Shown here one piece after another: positions 6,424 through 11,423 of a stretch of DNA of 11,423 bases; within the stretch, counting starts at the first letter, position 1; each line of letters starts with the position of its first letter. The notes under the pieces are model-generated. The model was given only the letters and a program-made list of their open reading frames with translations, ran no database searches and was not told the DNA's origin. The translations under genes and the position numbers were made by a program. Where the stretch lies: NCBI GenBank assembly GCA_937872165.1, contig CALMOR010000203.1, forward strand, positions 36,451 through 47,873, written 5' to 3'. This DNA comes from an uncultured Burkholderiales bacterium. GTDB taxonomy: Bacteria > Pseudomonadota > Gammaproteobacteria > Burkholderiales > Burkholderiaceae_D.

Positions 6424-7284
6424 ATGAAACGACTTTTTCAAATAAGGTCTTATCGCGCCCGCATCGGAGTTTTAGTCGTGGCGCTCGCCATACTTGGCGG
6501 TGGTCTTGTGCTGGGCCTTCGTGGCGGCCCCGCCGCCCTCGAACCCAGCCAAGGAAAAACTATTCTGACGCCTGTGGTTTTACGGGAATCGTCAGAAAAG
6601 CTAAAGTCAGCGGCGATTAGCACAGATTCTACAATTCTCTCGCGATCGCAAGAGTTTGATCGCCTTGTCAGAACGGGCGCACCTAGCGATGCACTTCAGG
6701 CTTATCGTATCGCCGCCAACTGCGAGTATGCGAAGGCGTGGCAGGCTTTGATTAAGGAAAGTCCTAATGACATGAGCCCTCAGCAGTATAGGGAGTATAG
6801 CGCTTCGCTTCCGAAAATTGACGAAGTTTGTGGTGATTTGTCGCCTGCTCAGCTTGTGAGCCGCAAGACGTACATTGTCAAGGCCAGCATAGCCGGCGTT
6901 CACGGCGCTTATGGCAATCTGATGATGCTCGAGGGTCCACAAGGGATGCTTCGTTCGTTCAAGGACGATGACGAGTGGAAAAACGTCGCCAATGAAGCGC
7001 TAACTGCAGGAGTGAAGACCGCTGATCCAGACACGCTATTGGGAAAAGCAATGGCTGTCTCTCCCTGCACCGAGCGAGACACGACGAAATGTAAGGTGCC
7101 CACACAAGCTGCACAGGCGGAGAGCCTCACTTTGTGGGTTGCTTCGGAGGAGGCGCGCGCCATTGATCAAGGCAAGCCGGTACCGGTCGTAGACCCAAGC
7201 CGCTACACCCCCAATTTGCCCTTGGAGGTGGCAAAGAAAGCAATTGCAGATGGCCGTGCACTCGTCGCTAATGCCCAAAGATAA
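6424..7284 (+). CDS. Membrane-anchored hypothetical protein
   Basis: I do not recognise this 286-residue family. The ATG follows AGAGAAATAA, with a weak ribosome site. Residues 1-13 are basic (MKRLFQIRSYRAR) and 14-33 are a hydrophobic segment rich in V, L, A and G, so this is a signal anchor or uncleaved signal with the rest periplasmic. The body is mostly predicted helical (ALQAYRIAANCEYAKAWQAL, MSPQQYREYSASLPKIDEVC, ALTAGVKTADPDTLLGKAMA). It has Cys at NCEYA, EVCGD, SPCTER and TKCKV, spaced so that disulphides are possible in an exported protein. The gene is A+T-richer than dnaQ, which suggests transfer. It ends two bases before the next ATG, indicating an operon. The function is unknown. 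A periplasmic partner of the next gene is only an inference. Confidence 0.75.
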   Translation: MKRLFQIRSYRARIGVLVVALAILGGGLVLGLRGGPAALEPSQGKTILTPVVLRESSEKLKSAAISTDSTILSRSQEFDRLVRTGAPSDALQAYRIAANCEYAKAWQALIKESPNDMSPQQYREYSASLPKIDEVCGDLSPAQLVSRKTYIVKASIAGVHGAYGNLMMLEGPQGMLRSFKDDDEWKNVANEALTAGVKTADPDTLLGKAMAVSPCTERDTTKCKVPTQAAQAESLTLWVASEEARAIDQGKPVPVVDPSRYTPNLPLEVAKKAIADGRALVANAQR

Positions 7285-7286
7285 TT

Positions 7287-7835
7287 ATGAAAATTATCAA
7301 AATATCAGTTTTAGCCGCGATTTTGCTAATCTGCAACATCGCAAAAACCTCGCAGGACGACCCGTGCGACCCCCCAACGCGCACGTCTTGCCCTAGTTAT
7401 GCGGAATATCACCGGATACAAGTGATAAAGGCAAACGCAATACCGGCAGACGCCGATACATCCACCGTATTTGACAATCTTGGAATTCAAGCTACGGTAC
7501 CAGCCTCTGGAAGAGATCCGAGCGGCAATCCCATACCAATCGGGGATTGGATAGTGGATTATGGAGTTGCGGGCATTTTTGATGGTCTGACTAACGGACT
7601 ATTTGGTGGCGGTCGCGATATGGGTGACTTCATTTGCACGGATTGCTCTGTAGGTGGCGGTATAGAGAATGCGTCACAATGGGGCCCTTTCATCTACGGT
7701 GTTGCTAATCCCATCCTTTTTCCCGCCCTAGGCGGAAGCGGCACTAATCAGGGCGCATGGCGGCCGGGCGACACTATCGCGATCTGCGACGGCACGACAT
7801 GCATTATATTGGAATGGCACGCAGGGGGTTACTGA
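7287..7835 (+). CDS. Exported hypothetical protein, possibly cut short by a frameshift
   Basis: This is an unrecognised protein of 182 residues. The N-terminus MKIIKISVLAAILLICNIAK is a signal peptide; no clear lipobox is seen, although ILLIC could be read as a weak one. The mature part is rich in Gly and aromatic residues (GDWIVDYGVAGIFDGLTNGL, NASQWGPFIYGVANPILFPA) and has Cys at CDPP, SCPS, CTDC, CDG and TTC, consistent with an extracytoplasmic disulphide-bonded fold. It starts two bases after the previous stop, so it is probably translationally coupled. The TGA after EWHAGGY falls where another frame (DGWWPSTNPKKP) continues for about 100 codons, so the original protein may have been near 280 residues. 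Confidence 0.7.
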   Translation: MKIIKISVLAAILLICNIAKTSQDDPCDPPTRTSCPSYAEYHRIQVIKANAIPADADTSTVFDNLGIQATVPASGRDPSGNPIPIGDWIVDYGVAGIFDGLTNGLFGGGRDMGDFICTDCSVGGGIENASQWGPFIYGVANPILFPALGGSGTNQGAWRPGDTIAICDGTTCIILEWHAGGY

Positions 7836-7935
7836 TGGGTGGTGGCCTAGTACAAATCCAAAAAAACCTAAAATCAAAGCCGATAAGCACAAGTACAAGA
7901 ATAAAGTCGATGATCAGCGTAATGTCAGCGTAGTT

Positions 7936-8130
7936 GTGAATGGAAACGTAGTGCCAGGTCAAATCACTGTAGTAAACCGGACGCCGATTACCATTAATGT
8001 TCCCGTTATTTATCTTAACGGCTTTATACCGCAAGGTACGGTAACGGCTCCTCCTCCGGAACAGTGGACAGTGGTGCCATTAGCAGGGGGAGGAGGTCGT
8101 AACCCTGGGTATGACATCGAGCTTGAATGA
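7936..8130 (+). CDS. Hypothetical C-terminal segment, likely the split end of the preceding gene
   Basis: From GTG 7936 the product reads VNGNVVPGQITVVNRTPITI onward, a beta-rich Val/Thr/Pro sequence ending QWTVVPLAGGGGRNPGYDIELE. The same frame is open from 7732 with no ATG, TTG or GTG before 7936. It passes through WWPSTNPKKP and a Lys-rich stretch (KPKIKADKHKYKNK). A separate gene would lack a good start and ribosome site, so I favour a one-base lesion near 7830-7836 that disconnected it from the exported protein upstream. A short ATGA-coupled frame at 7835 also exists but encodes only about 33 unremarkable residues. Confidence 0.45.
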   Translation: MNGNVVPGQITVVNRTPITINVPVIYLNGFIPQGTVTAPPPEQWTVVPLAGGGGRNPGYDIELE

Positions 8131-8783
8131 AGATTAAATAACGACTTTTTTTGCATCTAATGCTCTCGTGACTTATGTGCTGAAATTGCGATTGACAACT
8201 GCAAATAGACGATACTGGTCTGCACCATTGGGTCACGGAGTGCTTTCGTGATGGTGTCGGAGGCGCTATCAGGCCTTTGATGACATCGATCAGTCGTTGA
8301 GGCCGCGCACGCTGGAATTTGCATGGGGCAGCCAAAGGTTGGCGCCTTTGTCTGCTCGATCCATGGGGAGCATGTCACTGCAACGCTCGGGCGCATCTCG
8401 ATCGTTAAATTGACGGACTAGTTGCGTACCTGCCGTTGGTTTAAGCTTTTCCCGCGGTCCGGCTAGAAAGCGATGGCTTTTTCGTTAAACCTGCTCATTT
8501 GCTTGGCGATTATTTCATTCGTGACGGATTTTACTTCTGTTACGTTAGTATGGCTGGCGTGAGCAGGTCACCGACTGATCGAAGGTCACGTTCCTCCACT
8601 TGGTTGTCCGCCCGCAGCGGTTCACCTAACGAGAAGATAAGTTGCGGCGGCCACCAACGCGCTAAGAAAGCAAGTTTCCATCATGCCGGTCAACCGCCCG
8701 AAGTAGCTGCCGAGAGGGTCGTGGTAAACCCTTGAGGCTCAGCGCGGGTTATCTAGACCTAACCATTTCATTCCAGCCGGCCG
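8131..8783. other. Stretch without a convincing gene
   Basis: Both strands were read. Short frames exist but lack ribosome sites or recognisable motifs. A T-run follows the cargo operon at about 8144-8151 without a clear stem, so a terminator is not supported. The frame ending at 8420 (AAHAGICMGQPKVGAFVCSI) looks protein-like but matches no family I know. The A+T-rich part around 8460-8560 holds one possible small hydrophobic peptide, listed separately. The region is best described as degraded accessory DNA. Confidence 0.5.
8473..8562 (+). CDS. Possible small hydrophobic peptide (29 residues)
   Basis: ATG follows AGAAAGCG and encodes MAFSLNLLICLAIISFVTDF plus nine more residues (TSVTLVWLA). 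This is one membrane-spanning stretch from about residue 5 to 17, followed by a second hydrophobic patch. Such sizes occur among type I toxins and small membrane regulators, but no antisense RNA promoter or known signature is visible. It may equally be the relic of a larger membrane protein. Confidence 0.2.
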   Translation: MAFSLNLLICLAIISFVTDFTSVTLVWLA

Positions 8784-8956
8784 CTTCGGCTCGAACGCAT
8801 CCGGACCATCCATGCGCAGTCACACGCGACCTACGGCGTGCCGCGGGATACGGGCGAGCTGATTGACCAGGGCACGGCGATCAGCAGGAAGCGGGTGGCG
8901 ACTGATGTGCGGCGCCCGGATCCAGAGCGTCAGCGGGCGCCGGGGCTACGGCGTCA
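8784..8956 (+). pseudogene. IS3-family orfB fragment (N-terminal part)
   Basis: The frame ERIRTIHAQSHATYGVPRDT then GELIDQGTAISRKRVA matches the HTH_21-like segment of IS3-family OrfB (xIRxIHxxSxxTYGxPRIxAEL...GxxxSRKRVARLM). A frame change near 8901 is needed to continue with CGARIQSVSGRRGYGV. It is a different subgroup from the IS that follows and ends exactly where a 40-base IS-end repeat begins. There is no start, no catalytic DDE domain and no termini, so it is a relic. Confidence 0.7.
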
Positions 8957-9036
8957 TGGACTGCCCGGGGTATGGTAGGTACGGCCCGCTTATCCTTGGA
9001 CTGCCCCTGGTACGGTAGACACGGCCCGCCTATCCT
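8957..9036. repeat. Two tandem 40-base copies of an IS left end
   Basis: 8957-8996 and 8997-9036 both begin TGGACTGCCC, share the core ACGGCCCGC and end TATCCT; I count 34 of 40 identical positions. The second copy is the left terminus of the IS at 8997-10220. The first is the tip of a diverged sister copy, so two left ends lie head to tail. Confidence 0.85.
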
Positions 9037-9059
9037 TAGAGCATAGGAGGCAGCCAGGG

Positions 9060-9341
9060 GGCAGACAGAGGTTCACACCGGAACTCAAGGAAGAGGCGGT
9101 CAAGCAGGTCGCCGAGCGCGGGTATGGCGTACCGGAGGTGGCAGCCAGGCTGGGCGTGTCGGCCCATAGCCTCTACAAGTGGGTCAAAGCCGTTTCGCCT
9201 ACCAATGCCGAGCAGCAACCCAAAGAGTTGCTCGAGGCCAAGAGCGAGATCCTGCGTTTGCGGTCGCAGATGCGGCGCGTCCAGGAAGAGCGAGACCTGC
9301 TAAAAAAAGCCGCGCGGTACTTTGCCAGGGAGCCCGAGTGA
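9060..9341 (+). CDS. IS3-family transposase OrfA (start codon not visible)
   Basis: OrfA provides the DNA-binding part of the IS3 transposase. The frame reads GRQRFTPELKEEAVKQVAER, then a helix-turn-helix (YGVPEVAARLGVSAHSLYKW) and a coiled coil (EAKSEILRLRSQMRRVQEER) ending DLLKKAARYFAREPE. The length suits the family. An AGGAGG site lies at 9045-9050, but no ATG, GTG or TTG follows at the expected place, where GGG now stands. The start codon may therefore have been lost. The first usable in-frame GTG is at 9138, inside the HTH. The end coordinate is firm and the start is set from homology. Confidence 0.75.
   Translation, partial: GRQRFTPELKEEAVKQVAERGYGVPEVAARLGVSAHSLYKWVKAVSPTNAEQQPKELLEAKSEILRLRSQMRRVQEERDLLKKAARYFAREPE
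9302..9309 (+). promoter_or_regulatory. A7G slippery heptamer for -1 frameshifting, OrfA to OrfAB
   Basis: Seven adenines followed by G read as A AAA AAA in the OrfA frame. A -1 shift here leads straight into the orfB frame (KKSRAVLCQGARVKYRFMNE). This is the standard IS3-family route to the OrfAB fusion transposase. OrfB also has its own overlapping GTG at 9338. Confidence 0.75.
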
Positions 9342-10185
9342 AGTACCGCTTCATGAACGAGCATCGCCACGAACACACGATCAGCTTGATGTGCCGTGTC
9401 CTTCAGGTTGCTCGCGCTGGCTTCTACGAGTGGCTGCATTGGCCGATGTCGGACCATGCCAAGGAAGACGAGCGGCTGCTGGATTTGTCATTCCTATGTT
9501 GGCAGTCACGGGGTCTATGGCGTGCGGCGGGTGTTTGGCGACCTGCGGGAAGCCGGCGAGCGCTGCGGCTTGCACCGTGTCGAGCGCCTCGTGTCGCGAC
9601 ACAATCAGGGCGATCCGTGGCTACAAGTCGCCACGTCGGATCGCAGGACGCCCATCGCTGATCGCTCCCAACCATCTGCAGCGCGAGTCACGGTCGATGC
9701 GGCCAACGAGGTCTGGGTAACCGACATTACCTACATCCGGACTTGGCAGGGATGGCTTTACCTGGCTGTCGTCGTTGATCTCTACGCGCGCAACGTCGTG
9801 GGCAAGGTCGATGAAGCCGACCCTGAGCAGGAGCTCGCCCTCGATGACCTTCTCATGGCGGTGTGGCGCCGCCAGCCGAATGACCGCGTGATCGTGCATT
9901 CGGACCAGGGCAGTCAATACGGTAGTGACGACTTCAAGCGCTTCTGCGTGGCCCACAACCTCGAACCTAGCATGAGCCGCCGCGACAACTGTTGGGACAA
10001 ATGCCGTCGCCGAGTCCTTCTTCAGCAGCTTGAAGAAGGAACGCATCCGCAAGCGCATCTACAAGACCCGCGAGTTGGCGCGTGCCGACGTCTTCGATTA
10101 CATCGAAGTGTTCTACAACCGGACCCGCCGCCACAGCCATCTGGACGCAAGCAGTCACAAGGCGTTCGAACGCGCCGCGGCGTGA
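9338..10185 (+). pseudogene. IS3-family transposase OrfB (DDE, rve core), four frameshifts
   Basis: OrfB is the catalytic DDE half. It starts in the -1 frame as VKYRFMNEHRHEHTISLMCR. Homology then jumps frame near 9490 (to SYVGSHGVYGVRRVFGDLRE), near 9603 (IRAIRGYKSPRRIAGRPS), near 9690 (VTVDAANEVWVTDITYIRTW) and near 9999 (NAVAESFFSSLKKERIRKRI). All three catalytic residues can be found: Asp in WVTDITY, Asp in IVHSDQGSQY and Glu in NAVAESFF. They are spread over different frames. The C-terminus ends YIEVFYNRTRRHSHL...FERAAA. Four separate indels make it a dead gene rather than a sequencing artefact at one site. Confidence 0.85.
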
Positions 10186-10220
10186 GGCTGGCCTTTGTCT
10201 AGCGTTCTAGGGACAGTCCA

Positions 10221-10289
10221 GCCGGCCTTGGCCAGTTCGACGATCTGCTCTCGAAATTCCTTCGGGTACGGCGGTCTGCTTCTTGGCAT
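10221..10289 (-). pseudogene. IS3-family orfA fragment, cut by the neighbouring IS end
   Basis: From ATG 10289 on the minus strand the frame reads MPRSRPPYPKEFREQIVELA then KAG. This is a classic N-terminus of an IS3-family OrfA of another subgroup, and it is interrupted exactly at the right end of the 8997-10220 IS. Bases about 10290-10345 look like its left leader and end (TTGACCCGTCTTCGTGGAG on the minus strand). The remainder of this element is not seen in the same orientation on the other side of the IS. Confidence 0.7.
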
Positions 10290-10345
10290 CATGGGCTCCC
10301 GCTGCTAAGCATCGGGGCTCCACGAAGACGGGTCAACTTTTCAAC

Positions 10346-10848
10346 TCCAACTCCAATCTCATACATCGCCCGGTGCATGCGCTACCCATGAACGAAATCG
10401 TGTCCATCGCGAACCGTGCCATCGCTCGAGTCGGCCTAGAGCGAGCGATTCTGTGACCGGAAGTCCTAGGATAAGAAGGCTCCTTACGGTGGAACGTGAT
10501 CGGGTTCAAGCTCGCACCGTTCGTCGCACCACGGGCGCAGATTGCCATTAAGACGCCCTGATGGCCGGTTGCGGTGTCGATGGGTTCGGCAGGTCTGCTC
10601 CGTTACGGCGGTCGCCGGCGACGCATCCTCGCGAGGTTGTCAGCGTGTCATCGATTCGTCGATCGTGAGGGACACATCATTCGTATCATGAGCCGGGCCG
10701 ATGAGCGAAAGCGAGCCACGTGACACGTCCGCTTCGATTCAATATGCGGAGCAGCAACGTGCCGCCGGTCGATCCCAGACCCCAGGACCGCGCACCCGGG
10801 TCGGGCATTGCATCAGCGACTACAACCCATATCGATAGGAGATGCCCC
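10346..10848. other. Stretch without a clear intact gene before the amidase
   Basis: No long frame with a ribosome site was found on either strand. An inverted repeat with arms ATCGCTC (10421-10427) and GAGCGAT (10443-10449) lacks a T-run, so it is not called a terminator. A possible BrnT tail is listed separately. Around 10764-10784 a short CGATCCCAG segment resembles the tRNA-Val T-arm. The far end of the integrated island probably lies somewhere in this stretch. Confidence 0.5.
10634..10723 (+). pseudogene. Possible BrnT-type toxin C-terminal remnant
   Basis: The frame ends HRFVDREGHIIRIMSRADER KRAT then TGA, which resembles the C-terminal pattern of BrnT ribonuclease toxins (a hydrophobic strand, then R-x-IRIIS-x-R-x-A-x-x-x-ER). 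Nothing upstream in the frame gives the conserved BrnT N-terminus, and no BrnA antitoxin follows. The match is short and the call is tentative. Confidence 0.22.
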
Positions 10849-11423
10849 GTGGCAAGCGACTTGATCCACTACCTCGATGCGACCCGCATCGCCGAACTGA
10901 TCGCCAGCAAAGAGGTATCGCCGGTCGAGGTGATGCAGGCCCACCTCGACCGCATCGCGGCCGTGAATCCGCGGTTGAACGCCGTCGTCACGCTCGTGGA
11001 CGAGACGGCGCTCGCCGCCGCGCGCCGCGTGGAACAGGCATTGATGCGCGGCGACGCGCTGGGTCCGCTTGGCGGCGTGCCGTTCACCGTCAAGGATTGC
11101 CTCGACACCGCCGGCGTCGCGACGCAGCGGGGCTCCCGACTCTTCGCCGGGCGGGTCCCGGACGTAGACGCGACGGCCGTGCGCCGCTTCCTCGACGCGG
11201 GCGCGATCCTGCTCGCGAAGACCAACCTTCCGGAGTTCGCGCTGTGGTTCGAGACGGACAACGCGCTCACCGGTCGAACCAACAATCCGTGGGACCTCAA
11301 TCGCACGCCCGGCGGGTCCAGCGGCGGTGAAGCGGCGGCCATCGCCGCCGGCATGTCGCCGATCGGCATCGGCACCGACGTCGGCATCTCGGTCCGGGGA
11401 CCGGCCGCGTTGACCGGCATCGT
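10849..11423 (+). CDS. Amidase signature family hydrolase, 5' part (runs off the window)
   Basis: This enzyme hydrolyses amide bonds with a Ser-cisSer-Lys triad. The substrate cannot be told from the sequence. GTG at 10849 is chosen because AGGAG lies at 10837-10841 and the N-terminus (VASDLIHYLDATRIAELIAS) aligns with the family start. The catalytic Lys is at about residue 82 (GGVPFTVKD), the Gly/Ser-rich signature TPGGSSGGEAAAIAAG at about 153-168 contains the cis-Ser, and the nucleophile is Ser181 in GTDVGISVRGPA. At residue 180 an Ile replaces the second Gly of the usual DxGGS, and the following residues are VRGPA rather than IRxPA. The gene is high in GC like dnaQ, so it is probably host chromosome beyond the island. 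A 162-codon frame at 10842 overlaps it and is a shadow. Confidence 0.92.
   Translation, partial: MASDLIHYLDATRIAELIASKEVSPVEVMQAHLDRIAAVNPRLNAVVTLVDETALAAARRVEQALMRGDALGPLGGVPFTVKDCLDTAGVATQRGSRLFAGRVPDVDATAVRRFLDAGAILLAKTNLPEFALWFETDNALTGRTNNPWDLNRTPGGSSGGEAAAIAAGMSPIGIGTDVGISVRGPAALTGI

Larger units (their letters stand above)
8997..10220 (+). mobile_element. IS3-family insertion sequence, nearly full length (1,224 bp)
   Basis: The left end begins TGGACTGCCCCTGG and the right end finishes with CTAGGGACAGTCCA, its imperfect reverse complement. Over 26 terminal bases I count 21 matches. The size and the orfA/orfB layout with an A7 slippery site are typical of the IS3 family. No target duplication is apparent: the flanks are ...TATCCT on the left and GCCGGC... 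on the right. This suggests recombination or deletion at one side. Both flanks are pieces of other IS3-family elements, so this copy is nested in an IS graveyard. OrfB carries several frameshifts, so the element is not autonomous. Confidence 0.85.

Noticed and set aside
8024..8396. Minus-strand ORFs of 103 and 79 codons
   Set aside because: They have no ribosome sites or recognisable motifs, and one runs antisense into the cargo operon.
9621..10058. 145-codon ORF on the minus strand
   Set aside because: It lies antisense to the DDE core of OrfB, whose motifs establish the plus strand as coding.
10421..10449. Possible rho-independent terminator
   Set aside because: The 7-base arms lack a following T-run on either strand and have a long loop.
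10842..11330. 162-codon Arg-rich ORF on the plus strand
   Set aside because: It is a shifted-frame shadow of the amidase, which carries the Lys/Ser signature motifs and a better ribosome site.
10869..11420. 183-codon ORF on the minus strand
   Set aside because: It is the antisense shadow of the amidase with low-complexity Ala/Ser/Pro content.
1..11423. CRISPR array
   Set aside because: No series of regularly spaced repeats was found. The only tandem repeat is the 40-base IS-end pair.

Overview
The window looks like chromosomal DNA of a GC-rich betaproteobacterium, most likely Burkholderiaceae-like. It starts in the 3' part of dnaQ followed by tRNA-Val(CAC), and ends in the 5' part of a high-GC amidase-signature gene read on the + strand. 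Between them (about 690 to 10,830) lies a decayed, composite accessory island, patchy in composition. The stretches around 3,420-5,250 and 6,260-8,150 are visibly richer in A+T than the flanks.

Layout. 2-574 is the dnaQ 3' portion, and 611-685 is tRNA-Val with an encoded CCA. 713-3,119 (minus strand) is a compact integrative-element core reading rep -> excisionase-like HTH -> tyrosine integrase towards the tRNA. The integrase and the Rep/relaxase-like protein each carry reading-frame lesions. A large inverted repeat covers the rep ribosome-binding site, and two more hairpins lie just inside rep. 3,424-5,286 (minus) is a 620-codon ORF whose body looks like an HD-domain plus Hsp90-like (GHKL) ATPase fusion. 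Its first dozen codons come from an IS3-family transposase remnant, and the ATP-binding part of the GHKL fold seems to be missing. 5,250-6,250 holds two divergent fragments of related IS3-family elements. 6,424-8,130 (plus) is a small A+T-rich cargo operon of a membrane-anchored protein, an exported protein and a third open frame that may be the split end of the second; I do not recognise these families. 8,131-8,783 has no convincing gene, apart from a possible 29-codon hydrophobic peptide. 8,784-10,345 is a mosaic of IS3-family pieces around one nearly full-length but multiply frameshifted IS (8,997-10,220). 10,346-10,848 has no clear gene, apart from a possible BrnT-toxin tail. 10,849 onward is the amidase.

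How it fits together. The simplest reading is an element that integrated at the 3' end of tRNA-Val with its own Rep, Xis and Int. It brought in a probable conflict/defence gene (HD-Hsp90) and unknown exported proteins, then decayed through frameshifts, internal deletion and IS insertion until it could probably no longer excise. No clear second attachment site is visible. The main points for a second look are the IS-to-HD-Hsp90 chimera with an apparent internal deletion, the structured DNA around the rep start, and the unrecognised exported-protein operon.
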